Source of the DNA: RGIG4079 sp045637505
GTDB taxonomy: Bacteria > Bacteroidota > Bacteroidia > Bacteroidales > Muribaculaceae
Reading direction: 5' to 3'
Assembly (NCBI GenBank): GCA_045637505.1
Contig: JAZTZO010000048.1
Coordinates: 1 to 64,000, forward strand
DNA: 64,000 nucleotides
The notes under the pieces: model-generated
Database searches by the model: none
The model's input: only the letters and a program-made list of their open reading frames with translations
Told to the model about the DNA's origin: nothing
Position numbers and translations under genes: made by a program
Shown here: piece after piece, positions 52,048 to 61,338 of the stretch
How positions within the stretch are numbered: position 1 is the stretch's first letter
Layout: every line of letters starts with the position of its first letter

Positions 52048-53121
52048 ATGCTAAAAAGAGCTTTTTTACTTACAATTTGTATATTATGCGGCGCTGTGGT
52101 GATGGCGCAAAAAAATGACAGCACCACAACCGACTCGTTGCCCGAGTGGGTGTCGAAATTGGCCCAAAAGGTTGAGATACATGGCTATGCGCAGGCGGGT
52201 TATACATGGAAGCATCAAGCCGATGTGAATAGCAATAGTTTTGACTTGAAGCGAGTGTTGTTTTGGGTGAAGGCCAAGGTGACCGATAGGTGGTCGTTGC
52301 TATTTATGCACGATTTTGCGAGCGAGGTGCAAGAGTTTTATACCGACTATCGTTTTACGCGTGGCAAGGAGTTGAGCGTGCGTCTTGGACAGTTTAAGAA
52401 TTCCTATTCGATGCAAAATCCGTTGTCGCCCACGAAACTCGACTTGATTGACTGCTACTCGCAATCGGTGGTGTATCTGGCTGGATGTGGCTCGGACCCG
52501 TTGAATGGGGTGCAGTATGGTCGCGACTTGGGGCTGATGGTGTTTGGCGATTTGTTTAACGAAAAGTTGCACTATGAGTTGGCTGTGATGAATGGCAGTG
52601 GCATAAATGAGTGGGACAATAACAACGATAAGGATTTTATAGGCAAACTGGAGTGGCGCATTAAGCCAAATGTGCGTGTAGTGGCTACAGGTCAGTTGGG
52701 CCGAGGACACGCGCTCGAGGAGTCGATGTATTGCCCCGATATAAAGGTGGGTGAGAATTATGCTCGCAACCGATGGTCGGTGGGTGCCGAGTGGAAGCAT
52801 CACACCGAGGGGGTGGATTATTGGAAAAATCGCACGGCGCAGGTGCAAGCCGAGGTGCTTGGTGGCTGTGATGGAAATAACAAGAGCATAGGGGCTTATG
52901 TGACTGCATGTGTGCCTGTGTGGAAGGGGCTCGATGTGATAGCGTCGGCCGACTATTTTAATTATAACCGAGCGTTGGGCTTGGAGCAAATGAATGTAGT
53001 GGGTGGTATTCAATACTGGTTTTACAAGACTTGCCGGGTGCAGTTGCAATATACCAACGCCAATAGGGCCTGGGAGAAGCATTATGGTAACTTGCAGGCG
53101 CAGGTGCAAGTGGCATTTTGA
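52048..53121 (+). CDS. Outer-membrane porin (OprO/P-like)
   Basis: From ATG 52048 a 357-residue protein with a signal peptide (MLKRAFLLTICILCG to about 20, ending MAQ) and alternating beta-strands of a barrel: EIHGYAQAGYTWKH, SFDLKRVLFWVKAKV, ELSVRLGQFKNSYS, and a C-terminal strand ending in Phe (QAQVQVAF). This resembles phosphate-selective or general anion porins of Bacteroidota. The next gene, a sodium:solute symporter, starts 60 bases later and may share the substrate. Confidence 0.82.
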   Translation: MLKRAFLLTICILCGAVVMAQKNDSTTTDSLPEWVSKLAQKVEIHGYAQAGYTWKHQADVNSNSFDLKRVLFWVKAKVTDRWSLLFMHDFASEVQEFYTDYRFTRGKELSVRLGQFKNSYSMQNPLSPTKLDLIDCYSQSVVYLAGCGSDPLNGVQYGRDLGLMVFGDLFNEKLHYELAVMNGSGINEWDNNNDKDFIGKLEWRIKPNVRVVATGQLGRGHALEESMYCPDIKVGENYARNRWSVGAEWKHHTEGVDYWKNRTAQVQAEVLGGCDGNNKSIGAYVTACVPVWKGLDVIASADYFNYNRALGLEQMNVVGGIQYWFYKTCRVQLQYTNANRAWEKHYGNLQAQVQVAF

Positions 53122-53181
53122 CCCTCATAAAAAAATGAACGATAAAGCAATCATTTATATACATCATAAAAACTATATATT

Positions 53182-54708
53182 ATGTTGGTGAAAATTATAC
53201 TTACAATTATTTTCTTTGCGATAACGATAGGCATAGGGATATATTCGCGCCGTCAAGCCAACTCGGTTGATGGGTTTGTGCTGGGCGGACGGTCGGTGGG
53301 TGGATGGCTCACGGCGTTTGCCTATGGGACAAACTATTTCTCGGCTGTGGTGTTTGTGGGCTATGCTGGTCAGTTTGGCTGGAAATATGGATTGTCATCG
53401 TCGTGGATAGGTGTGGGCAATGCTATAATAGGCTCGCTACTGGCGTGGATGGTGCTTGGCCGTCGCACGAGGTTGATGACGCAGGCCGTGAATTCGCGCA
53501 CGATGCCCGACTTTTTCGGTACACGCTATGATGACCAAAATCTGCGCATCGCAGCATCGCTCATTGCGTTTATATTCTTGATTCCTTACACTGCTGGGGT
53601 GTATAAAGGTGTGTCGGCATTATTTGAAATGGGTTTTGGGATTCCTTATCAATATTGTGCGATTTTAATGGCGATATTGACTGCAATATATGTGATTCTT
53701 GGAGGGTATCGTGCTACTGCGATGAATGATTTTGTGCAGGGCATAATAATGCTTTTCGGTATATGTGCTGTGATAGCTGCTGTGCTTGCCTCAAAGGGTG
53801 GGCTTGTGGAGGCTACGCAAGCGATGGCGGCAATTCCGTCGGATACCAACCCGGCCGTAAATGGCGAGTTTGCCTCAATATTTGGTCCCGATCCATGGAG
53901 CTTGCTTGGGGTGATAATTCTCACCTCGCTCGGCACATGGGGGTTGCCTCAAATGGTGGGTAAATTCTATTCAATCAACGATGAAAGTGCGATAAGAAGA
54001 GGTACTATCATCTCAACGATATTTGCGTTGATAGTGGCAGGTGGTTGCTATTTCCTTGGTGGATTTGGCCGATTGTTTGGCACACCTCCCACATTGGCAA
54101 ATGGCAATCTCGACTTTGATGCCATCGTTCCTGGCATGCTCTCGGCTATGCCCGATGTGATAATTGCGCTTGTGGTGTTGTTGGTGCTATCGGCATCGAT
54201 GTCAACGCTTGCGGGACTTGTGTTGACCTCGTCGTCAACAATGACTCTCGACTTGATTTATCGCGACAAGCAGTCGGAAACTGGCGAGGTGGAAGGCGGT
54301 AAAATAAATGAGGCTGTGGCAAAGAAGATTGAACAAAGAAAGGTGTTGATACTCCGTGTGTTGATAGTGTTCTTTATCGCAATTTCGTTGCTCATAGCGC
54401 TTAATCCTCCCACATTCATTGCGCAGTTGATGGGTGTGTCGTGGGGCGCATTGGCTGGTGCATTCCTAGCGCCGTTTATGTTGGGCTTGTATTGGAAGGG
54501 TGTGACTCGCGCATCGGTGTGGGCATGCTTTGTGTGGGGCGTGGGATTGACGCTCGCAAATATGATGTTGGGAAATCCTGTCAGCCCTATTAACTGCGGT
54601 GCAATAGCCATGGTGGGGGGCATTGTGGTGGTGCTTATCGTGAGCCTCATCACGCCCAAAATGAACAAAGAATATGTAGATAAAATCTTCGCGTGCTATA
54701 AGAAATAG
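53182..54708 (+). CDS. Sodium:solute symporter (SSS family)
   Basis: A 508-residue inner-membrane transporter with about 13 segments: GFVLGGRSVGGWLTAFAYG (about 31-49) is the SSS entry motif, and ALVVLLVLSASMSTLAGLVL carries the Na+-binding Ser/Thr cluster. Substrate is undefined; closeness to a porin suggests a shared uptake route. Followed by a strong terminator. Confidence 0.9.
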   Translation: MLVKIILTIIFFAITIGIGIYSRRQANSVDGFVLGGRSVGGWLTAFAYGTNYFSAVVFVGYAGQFGWKYGLSSSWIGVGNAIIGSLLAWMVLGRRTRLMTQAVNSRTMPDFFGTRYDDQNLRIAASLIAFIFLIPYTAGVYKGVSALFEMGFGIPYQYCAILMAILTAIYVILGGYRATAMNDFVQGIIMLFGICAVIAAVLASKGGLVEATQAMAAIPSDTNPAVNGEFASIFGPDPWSLLGVIILTSLGTWGLPQMVGKFYSINDESAIRRGTIISTIFALIVAGGCYFLGGFGRLFGTPPTLANGNLDFDAIVPGMLSAMPDVIIALVVLLVLSASMSTLAGLVLTSSSTMTLDLIYRDKQSETGEVEGGKINEAVAKKIEQRKVLILRVLIVFFIAISLLIALNPPTFIAQLMGVSWGALAGAFLAPFMLGLYWKGVTRASVWACFVWGVGLTLANMMLGNPVSPINCGAIAMVGGIVVVLIVSLITPKMNKEYVDKIFACYKK

Positions 54709-54731
54709 AGAGAAAGCATATGATAATGTGG

Positions 54732-54766
54732 AGAGCGATGGGACAATCCCATCGCTCTTATTTTTT
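54732..54766 (+). terminator. Terminator of the symporter gene
   Basis: Twelve-base arms 54732-54743 and 54747-54758 with a three-base loop and a T-tract. Confidence 0.8.
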
Positions 54767-54787
54767 AGACTAATTGAACAAAAAAAT

Positions 54788-54870
54788 AAGACACAAGAAC
54801 ATAAGAACAAAAGGTGCTAACGCAGTGTATTTGAGCGTAAAATAAACCTGTACTTATGTACTCTTGTCTT
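54788..54870. repeat. Imperfect inverted repeat, MITE-like
   Basis: Arms 54788-54805 and 54853-54870 are near reverse complements enclosing 47 bases. The left arm shares the ACATAAGAACA-type module with the repeats at 49393 and 50448. It abuts the stop codon of the following minus-strand gene. Confidence 0.5.
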
Positions 54871-55328
54871 TAAAAATTTGAGGTAACTACGAAATTAATG
54901 CTGTGTGTTACGATGTAGGGGGTTGCTTGGCGGCGGGGCTTGGCGCTGCGGTGGTAGTAGAATGATTTTTGTTTGTCCCACGATGAGATTGAAAGTTGGC
55001 GAGTTTCGCCTGGTGGGATGGTGCAGTTGACCGTTTTGGTTGCTTGATGTAGTTGGCGATTTTGGTTGTCGAAGTAATTGAATGTGATGTTTATGCCCAC
55101 AATAGCGCGAGTGCCGTTGTTGGTTACAAAGAAAGTTTCTTTGTGAGAGTTTAAAGGTTTGTCATATCCCGATATTTTGAGAATGTCGATTGAGGGGCTT
55201 TTGATGGTGTCGCCAAGGGCAATTGCCGATAGATTCTCGCGTGGCTCGAGGCCTTTGCGAGTGGTGCGCTGTCCCGAGCAGTTGAGCGCAATGGCAATGA
55301 GCAATGATATGATAACACGAAATCTCAT
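54870..55328 (-). CDS. Small exported protein, unknown function
   Basis: From ATG 55328 a 152-residue protein with a signal sequence (MRFRVIISLLIAIALNC). The mature part has beta-sandwich-like strands (KETFFVTNNGTRAIVGINIT, TVNCTIPPGETRQLSI) of the kind seen in Ig-like modules. The ATG overlaps the previous gene's TGA (ATGA), fixing this start; the 84-codon upstream extension is out-of-frame antisense of that gene's end. Possibly a lipoprotein at Cys17, though Asn before Cys is atypical. Confidence 0.6.
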   Translation of the reverse strand: MRFRVIISLLIAIALNCSGQRTTRKGLEPRENLSAIALGDTIKSPSIDILKISGYDKPLNSHKETFFVTNNGTRAIVGINITFNYFDNQNRQLHQATKTVNCTIPPGETRQLSISSWDKQKSFYYHRSAKPRRQATPYIVTHSINFVVTSNF

Positions 55329-55921
55329 AGGTATCGCGGTGCTAATGGTTTGGTTAATGATTGAGGGTAAATGCGCACGCATCCGTCGAGCCCTTTGGGA
55401 CGGGTGTTTTTGACCGATAGCCCTACGCGATAGATGTAGGGAATCCATCGCCAGAGGTCGATTTTTACTTCGGTTTTGTATTCGTTGAACGATAGGAGAT
55501 TGTTGTCGGTGAGGTTGAGCGTGAATGTTTGTGGGCGCGAGAGAATGCCGTTGAGTCCACCATCGGTGTAGAGCGCACACTCATAGCAGTTGCGCTTGGC
55601 TGTGTTGGTGATATATCCCATTATTGTGCCGTTTTCGAGAGAGAGTCGTGGCGACTTGATGATGACGATGCGATATACATATGTCTGCTGTCCGGGTATG
55701 TTTTGAGGGTCGAAACGCTCGATGGCAATAGTAGTGCCGTTGTCGATAAACTGCCACACGCCTTCGATGTCGTGCAGGGGTGATTGTTTCATGCGCAATT
55801 TAACCGAGTCGAGTTCGTAACCTTTTAATACTTGCGATTGCGAGGGAAGCTCGTTTAAGATGTGAGCCGAAGCTTGAATCGAAAGCAGTAGCGTTACTAA
55901 TATCGAAATCGTGAGACGCAT
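55325..55921 (-). CDS. Exported protein, unknown function
   Basis: A 198-residue protein with signal peptide (about 1-19, ending ASA). The segment DIEGVWQFIDNGTTIAIERF (about 51-70) resembles the start of lipocalin-like or DUF small barrels. Not recognised further. It lies in a minus-strand series after the DUF3078 gene (21-base gap) and is coupled to the next gene by ATGA overlap. Confidence 0.6.
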   Translation of the reverse strand: MRLTISILVTLLLSIQASAHILNELPSQSQVLKGYELDSVKLRMKQSPLHDIEGVWQFIDNGTTIAIERFDPQNIPGQQTYVYRIVIIKSPRLSLENGTIMGYITNTAKRNCYECALYTDGGLNGILSRPQTFTLNLTDNNLLSFNEYKTEVKIDLWRWIPYIYRVGLSVKNTRPKGLDGCVRIYPQSLTKPLAPRYL

Positions 55922-55942
55922 GAGCCGAGTTGATGGGGGTGA

Positions 55943-57400
55943 CTATTTGTTTTTGAATGTATAAGAGAACCCGAAGCTCAAAATCTCTTTTAGTTGTAAA
56001 CGGTGCCACTTGAGGTCGCTTGGAACACTTGTGTCGTAGCGAAGGTTTATGTTGATTTGAGTAGAGAGGAATCGGTTGATGTTGAAGGCGAGGGTGTTTT
56101 CTAAATCGCCTTGGAAATAAGAATAGTCGGAGAACGCAAATAGGCGTGTTGTCAATGAAATGTTGTGTGACATGAGCCATTTCAATTTGAGTTCGCCGCT
56201 CGAACCTATCTCGCTTGTGGTCATTCGGCCTTCGGCGATGCCAAACAATGTTTCATCGATTTTGTCGTTGAAACATGTCTTCATATTGTAGGAAAGCGGA
56301 GAAACCGATGCGTCGAATGTGAAGGTGCTTTTTTCGTTGGCATAGTTGTAGGTCATACCGAGACCCACATTTAATTCGCCAGGTGAAAGGAGTGCAGTTT
56401 TGAGTACATCGTTGGCGTCGTAGCCGTTGAATAACTGTGTTTTGAACTGTGCTTGCACCGAGTAGAACCAGCGTTTGGCTGCTCTTACCCCGAATTTAGA
56501 GTTGATTTGGAATAAATCGTCGCTTATATTGTAGTTGCGAATGGGATTGTCGGGGGTGCTATTGATAGCCAATTTATACTTAAAGTTAGTGTCGAAGAGG
56601 AGGTTGGGGTGGAACGCCTCGTTGAGTTTGGTGTTAAACTCGAGGTTGAGGAGCATGTTGAGGTCGTTGGTACCACCTTGATACCAGTTGGGCGAGTTGT
56701 AAGCTTGCGAGAATTGCAATAATCCGCCAAAAGAGTGTAGCCAGTTGCGGCGCTTAATTTCTTGAGCATCAATCGATGAGGCAATAGAAGAGAGGTCTTG
56801 TTGTTGCACAGTGATTTTAGAGTCGCTTGGGTCGATTTTAGTAAATACGCGTTTGGGCGCAATGGGGAGCGTCTCAAGGTTGTATTGCACCTTGTTGGGG
56901 TGTTCAATCATATAGTTTTGCTTAATGCCTTCAAGGTGCTTGTTGTGAGCAATTTCACGACTTATCCATTGGTAGGTGGTGTCGTTGTCGGCAGGTTGTG
57001 TCGCCGATTTATATGTGTCGATTTCGGCATCAAGGTTTGCGTTGTAACCACAAAACACTGGTTGACGGAAGAAGTGTCGAGGTATGGGGAGTGTCTCGAT
57101 TGTGGTATCGGCCTCGATGTTGTAGAAATCGGATGATTCTAATTTAGTTTTTAGTTGGTTTAATATCGTGTCGAGCTCTGATGCTTTTTTCATCGTTTTA
57201 GGACGACTGGGACGCATAGTGGTGTCGAGCACTAATGTGTCTTTGTAGAATTTGTGCACAGGAGCAGGTGTTGAGGTGGTGTCGTCGATCGGGGTGGGTT
57301 GAACTCTCACGATGGGCGCACGATATATTATTTGTGCTGTTGATATAAAAGCGATGCAACAGCAAGCACACGATAATAATATTTTAGCTATGGTTTTCAT
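55943..57400 (-). CDS. DUF3078-type outer-membrane protein
   Basis: A 485-residue protein with a Cys-rich signal sequence (about 1-22, ending TAQ), a Pro/Thr-rich linker, a helical middle, then a C-terminal barrel-like half (about 215-485): GGLLQFSQAYNSPNWYQGGTN-like motif (here SQAYNSPNWYQGG), repeated aromatic strands and a final SFGFSYTFKNK. This fits the Bacteroidota DUF3078 family of unknown role. It lies 33 bases downstream of menG. Confidence 0.75.
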   Translation of the reverse strand: MKTIAKILLSCACCCIAFISTAQIIYRAPIVRVQPTPIDDTTSTPAPVHKFYKDTLVLDTTMRPSRPKTMKKASELDTILNQLKTKLESSDFYNIEADTTIETLPIPRHFFRQPVFCGYNANLDAEIDTYKSATQPADNDTTYQWISREIAHNKHLEGIKQNYMIEHPNKVQYNLETLPIAPKRVFTKIDPSDSKITVQQQDLSSIASSIDAQEIKRRNWLHSFGGLLQFSQAYNSPNWYQGGTNDLNMLLNLEFNTKLNEAFHPNLLFDTNFKYKLAINSTPDNPIRNYNISDDLFQINSKFGVRAAKRWFYSVQAQFKTQLFNGYDANDVLKTALLSPGELNVGLGMTYNYANEKSTFTFDASVSPLSYNMKTCFNDKIDETLFGIAEGRMTTSEIGSSGELKLKWLMSHNISLTTRLFAFSDYSYFQGDLENTLAFNINRFLSTQININLRYDTSVPSDLKWHRLQLKEILSFGFSYTFKNK

Positions 57401-57433
57401 AAGCTTTGGGTAAAAAAAGATATAATAAATAGG

Positions 57434-58171
57434 CTATTTGATAGCCATGTAGATGGTGCAAGTGCCAAATGTTAAACGCTTATAACGGCATGAGTTGAAG
57501 CCGGCTTCGCGCATGAGTTGAAGCATGTCGTTGCCTTGTGGTACGGCGGCAATGCTTTCGGGCAGGTAACTATATGCTCTGACATCTTTTGATACTAATC
57601 GCCCCACAAAGGGTATTATGCAACGAGTATATAGTTTGTAAAATGGTTTAACGACGGGTGAGGTGGGCGTTGATAATTCTATGACGCATAAAACACCTCC
57701 GGGTTTAAGCACGCGATACATTTCGCGATATCCTTGGTCGAGATGCTCAAAGTTGCGCACACCATAAGCAACGGTGATGCAGTCAAATTGAACTTCGTCG
57801 AAAGGTAGGTTTAGACAGTCGCCAGCAACGAAGTTGATGATGTCGTCGAGGTGTGCTTCGGCAACTTTTTTTCGGCCAATGGCAATCATTCCTTCAGAGA
57901 GGTCGATGCCTGTGATTTTATTGGGGCAAAGGCTACGGGCGAGTTTGATGGCCAAATCGCCCGTTCCGGTTGCCACATCGAGTATCGTTTTGGGAGAGTA
58001 AGCCTTAATCATCTTTACGGCTTTAGCACGCCAACATTTGTCGATGCCAAAGGTCATGGCACGATTCATGAAATCGTAGGCAGGAGCAATCGAGTCAAAC
58101 ATTTCTTTGACCTGCTCGGTTTTTGCTCGATTGTTGTCGTAGGGGTTGATTTTTTCGGCTTTTACTTCCAC
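57434..58171 (-). CDS. ubiE/menG: Demethylmenaquinone methyltransferase
   Basis: A 245-residue SAM-dependent C-methyltransferase that performs the last step of menaquinone synthesis. Visible: VKEMFDSIAPAYDFMNR (20-36), SAM-binding LDVATGTGDLAIKLAR (about 64-79), and YGVRNFEHLDQGYREMYRVL, the UbiE/COQ5 signature. Menaquinone supports anaerobic fumarate respiration in this group. Part of the PhoH-PurC-MenG unit. Confidence 0.95.
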   Translation of the reverse strand: MEVKAEKINPYDNNRAKTEQVKEMFDSIAPAYDFMNRAMTFGIDKCWRAKAVKMIKAYSPKTILDVATGTGDLAIKLARSLCPNKITGIDLSEGMIAIGRKKVAEAHLDDIINFVAGDCLNLPFDEVQFDCITVAYGVRNFEHLDQGYREMYRVLKPGGVLCVIELSTPTSPVVKPFYKLYTRCIIPFVGRLVSKDVRAYSYLPESIAAVPQGNDMLQLMREAGFNSCRYKRLTFGTCTIYMAIK

Positions 58172-58183
58172 GGTGAATACAAT

Positions 58184-59134
58184 TTATTTTTTGAGGTTAT
58201 TGAGGCATTCAACAACATTCTTTTCGATGCGTTGAGCCAAGTTGGGGTCTTCGTCTTTAACGAAAGTTTCGCCAGTGATGTGCTCATAAAGCTCAATGTA
58301 GCGTTGTGATACGCTTTCGCAATATTCGTCGGTCATTTCGGGAACAACTTGTCCAGGTTTACCCATAAAGTTGTTTTCGATCAACCATTGACGCACAAAC
58401 TCTTTTGAAAGTTGTTTTTGAGCTTCACCTTTCTCGAAGCGTTCTTGATAACCTTCGGCATAGAAGTAGCGAGAAGAGTCGGGGGTGTGGATTTCGTCGA
58501 TGAGATATACTTTGCCATCGCGTTTGCCAAACTCATATTTAGTGTCAACAAGAATCAACCCTTTTTCAGCAGCCATTTCGGTGCCACGAGCAAAGAGTGC
58601 GCGAGTGTATTGTTCCATCACTTCGTAGTCTTCTTTGCTCACGATGCCTTGAGCGAGGATTTCTTCGCGAGAGATGTTTTCGTCGTGACCTTCGTCGGCT
58701 TTAGTAGTAGGAGTGATGATTGGCTCGGGGAAGCGTTCGTTTTCGCGCATTCCGTCGGGAAGTTTCACGCCACAAAGTTCGCGACAACCTGCTTGATATT
58801 CACGCCAAGCGCTACCAGTGAGATAACCACGGATAATCATTTCAACACGGAATCCTTCGCATTTCAAACCCACAGTTACCATAGGGTCGGGAGTAGCGAG
58901 TTTCCAGTTGGGTACGATGTCGGCAGTAGCATCGAGGAATTTTGCAGCTATTTGATTCAATACTTGTCCTTTGTAGGGAATGCCTTTAGGAAGAATCACG
59001 TCGAAAGCCGAGATGCGGTCAGACGCAATCATTACCAAAATGTCATCGTCGATGTTATAAACTTCACGTACTTTACCGTGATATACACTCTTTTGACCTG
59101 GGAAATTGAAGTCGGTGTTAGATAATGTAGCCAT
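58184..59134 (-). CDS. purC: SAICAR synthetase
   Basis: From ATG 59134 (MATLSNTDFNFPGQ) a 316-residue enzyme of purine synthesis joining CAIR and aspartate. Motifs: YHGKVREVYNI (about 18-28), MIASDRISAFDVIL (about 35-48), VRGYLTGSAW-type loop (IIRGYLTGSAWREY) and LVDTKYEFG with LIDEIHTPDSSRY. The 45 extra upstream codons of the open frame overlap the PhoH end and are rejected. Confidence 0.95.
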   Translation of the reverse strand: MATLSNTDFNFPGQKSVYHGKVREVYNIDDDILVMIASDRISAFDVILPKGIPYKGQVLNQIAAKFLDATADIVPNWKLATPDPMVTVGLKCEGFRVEMIIRGYLTGSAWREYQAGCRELCGVKLPDGMRENERFPEPIITPTTKADEGHDENISREEILAQGIVSKEDYEVMEQYTRALFARGTEMAAEKGLILVDTKYEFGKRDGKVYLIDEIHTPDSSRYFYAEGYQERFEKGEAQKQLSKEFVRQWLIENNFMGKPGQVVPEMTDEYCESVSQRYIELYEHITGETFVKDEDPNLAQRIEKNVVECLNNLKK

Positions 59135-59147
59135 AATATGTTTGTTT

Positions 59148-60131
59148 TTAATTAGTTTGCTTGTCGTTTTTGTCGTCGGGATTTTCATCTTTATTGTTTT
59201 TATCCCATTTTTCATATGCTTCAACGATGCGTTGCACGAGTTGATGACGCACAATGTCTTTTTTGCCAAATTCTACATGCCCAATGCCCGGAATGCCTTT
59301 CAATACTCGCAAAGCGTGCATCAATCCCGAGGTAGTTGAGCGAGGAAGGTCGATTTGAGTAGCATCGCCAGTGATAATCATCTTGGCGTTCATGCCCAAT
59401 CGGGTGAGGAACATCTTGATTTGATGCGTAGTGGTGTTTTGTGCCTCATCGAGCACAATCACAGCATCGTTGAGAGTGCGTCCACGCATAAATGCCAATG
59501 GCGCAATTTGAATCACATTGGTTTCCATATATTCCTTTAACTTTACGGCTGGAATCATATCCTCGAGGGCATCGTAAAGGGGTTGGAGATATGGGTCGAT
59601 TTTATCTTTCATGTCGCCAGGAAGAAATCCGAGTTTTTCACCAGCTTCAACGGCGGGGCGTGAAAGGATAATTTTGCGCACTTCGCGATTTTTTAATGCT
59701 CTCACAGCAAGTGCAATGGCAAGATAGGTTTTACCTGTTCCGGCAGGGCCAAGTGCAAATGTGAGGTCGTTTTTCAAAACAGCTTCTACGAGAAGTTGTT
59801 GATTGGGCGAGCGTGGCGAAATGGGCTTGCCATTGATGCCAAAAATTATCACATCGTCGCTCTTAACTTCTTGAGGTGTGCCACCTTTCACGACTTCGAG
59901 TATAACCTCTTCGGTGAGATGGTTGTATTTGGCACAATAGGCCTCTAATTCTTTGATTTTCTTTTCAAAATCGGCAGTTTCTTCGTTGTCGCCGATAACT
60001 TTTATTACCGAGCCACGTGCAGCCATTCGCAATTTAGGGAATAGGTTGCGAATAAGTTGCATGTTGCAATTGTTGACACCATAAAAGCTCACAGGGTCAA
60101 CATTATCGATAATTACTATGCGTTCAATCAT
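59148..60131 (-). CDS. PhoH-like ATPase
   Basis: A 327-residue P-loop protein: GPAGTGKTYLAIALAVRAL (Walker A, about 125-143), SRPAVEAGEKLGFLPGDM and VIVLDEAQNTT (Walker B). PhoH-like proteins are cytosolic ATPases linked to RNA metabolism. First gene of the minus-strand run PhoH-purC-menG-DUF3078, with a TAACTTTG box at 60156-60163. Confidence 0.9.
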   Translation of the reverse strand: MIERIVIIDNVDPVSFYGVNNCNMQLIRNLFPKLRMAARGSVIKVIGDNEETADFEKKIKELEAYCAKYNHLTEEVILEVVKGGTPQEVKSDDVIIFGINGKPISPRSPNQQLLVEAVLKNDLTFALGPAGTGKTYLAIALAVRALKNREVRKIILSRPAVEAGEKLGFLPGDMKDKIDPYLQPLYDALEDMIPAVKLKEYMETNVIQIAPLAFMRGRTLNDAVIVLDEAQNTTTHQIKMFLTRLGMNAKMIITGDATQIDLPRSTTSGLMHALRVLKGIPGIGHVEFGKKDIVRHQLVQRIVEAYEKWDKNNKDENPDDKNDKQTN

Positions 60132-60155
60132 TCAGCTGAAATATAATTTATGTTA

Positions 60156-60163
60156 CAAAGTTA
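60156..60163 (-). promoter_or_regulatory. -7 box of the phoH-purC-menG unit
   Basis: TAACTTTG on the minus strand, 25 bases before the ATG. Confidence 0.6.
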
Positions 60164-60214
60164 GCAACTTTGCGATGAAATTGCAATATAACAGGCTTAT
60201 TAAGAATAAATAAT

Positions 60215-60246
60215 TTTGCTATTTTGTGAGGGAGGTTGTATCTTTG
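60215..60246 (+). promoter_or_regulatory. Promoter of the esterase gene
   Basis: TTTG (60215-60218) and TATCTTTG (60239-60246) with a 20-base spacer; the leader to ATG 60350 is about 95 bases. Confidence 0.7.
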
Positions 60247-60349
60247 CGTGAGTCAAAAATGTTTTCTCGGTGTATTTATATGAAATGAGGTGCGTTTTTT
60301 TGACCATTAAGTGAATAAAATCAATTAAAAACTAATAAAACTAATTAAC

Positions 60350-61258
60350 ATGAAAAAGTGTTTTCTCTCACTATTGCTTGCTGCATGTATCGTAACAGTA
60401 GCATGTGCTGGTGAAAATGCAACATCACAATCGAGAAATGTTGCTACACCTGCTCAAAAAGAGGTGCCAGCACCTGCAAAAGCAGTAAAACAATCGCAAG
60501 TTAACCACATCAAAGTGCCTGCAACCAACATTGCATCGCCAATGGATGTGAATGTGATTCTTCCCGAATCATACGCTACTAATGAGGATAAAAAATATCC
60601 TGTGGTGTATATTCTCCACGGCTATGATGGCGACTATAAAACTTGGATTACTCTTACTGAACCAAAACTTGATAGTCTTGCTTCACACTATGATATGATT
60701 TTTGTGTTGCCCGACGGACGCGATAGTTGGTATTGGGATGCTCCTGCCGACCCTAAACTCAAAATGGAGTCGTTCTTTGTGAAGGAACTCGTGCCTTATA
60801 TCGACAAAAATTATCGCACTATTGCCGACAAAAAACATCGCGCTATCACAGGTTTGAGCATGGGTGGCCATGGTAGTTTGTGGCTTGGCATGCGTCATAG
60901 CGATATTTGGGGCTCGGCTGGTAGCATGAGCGGTGGTGTGAATATCAATAAACCTAAATGGGCTAAATCGTGGAAGATGGCTCAACGATTGGGTGCGCAA
61001 GCGCAATATCCTCAACGCTGGAAAGAGTACACTGTGATTACTCTCGTGAAAAACTTGAAACCCGGTCAGTTGAACATTACATTTGATTGTGGTGTAGATG
61101 ATTTCTTTATTGGTGTGAATCGTGAACTACACGAAGAATTGTTGAAATATAATATTCCTCACGACTATACCGAACGCCCAGGTCGTCACACTCACCCATA
61201 TTGGAGAAACTCTATTCGCTATCATCTACAATATTTCTACGATATATTTAATAAGTAA
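60350..61258 (+). CDS. Exported esterase (esterase D/XynZ-like alpha/beta hydrolase)
   Basis: A 302-residue hydrolase. Signal sequence MKKCFLSLLLAACIVTVACA; Cys19 could be a lipidation site. Pro/Ala/Lys-rich linker to about 45, then the alpha/beta-hydrolase: KYPVVYILHGYDGDYKTW (oxyanion region), nucleophile elbow GLSMGGHGSL (about 177-186), CGVDDFFIGVN (acid Asp) and HTHPYWRNS (His). Such enzymes remove acetyl or feruloyl groups from plant glycans, or act on short acyl esters. Confidence 0.85.
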   Translation: MKKCFLSLLLAACIVTVACAGENATSQSRNVATPAQKEVPAPAKAVKQSQVNHIKVPATNIASPMDVNVILPESYATNEDKKYPVVYILHGYDGDYKTWITLTEPKLDSLASHYDMIFVLPDGRDSWYWDAPADPKLKMESFFVKELVPYIDKNYRTIADKKHRAITGLSMGGHGSLWLGMRHSDIWGSAGSMSGGVNINKPKWAKSWKMAQRLGAQAQYPQRWKEYTVITLVKNLKPGQLNITFDCGVDDFFIGVNRELHEELLKYNIPHDYTERPGRHTHPYWRNSIRYHLQYFYDIFNK

Positions 61259-61279
61259 AATATTAGATAAGAAATATAT

Positions 61280-61317
61280 AACCCCGCATTTCGGTGATGA
61301 AGTGCGGGGTTTGTTTT
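61280..61317. terminator. Terminator of the esterase gene
   Basis: Arms 61280-61292 and 61299-61311, followed by a T-tract; may also serve rfbC from the other side. Confidence 0.8.
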
Positions 61318-61338
61318 TGTGGGTTGGAATCTACATAG

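Noticed and set aside
52300..53109. 269-codon minus-strand frame opposite the porin
   Set aside because: Shadow frame; the plus-strand porin has signal peptide, barrel strands and terminal Phe.
55329..55580. 84-residue N-terminal extension of the 152-residue exported protein
   Set aside because: It lies entirely within the preceding gene in another frame; the ATGA overlap and signal peptide fix the start at 55328.
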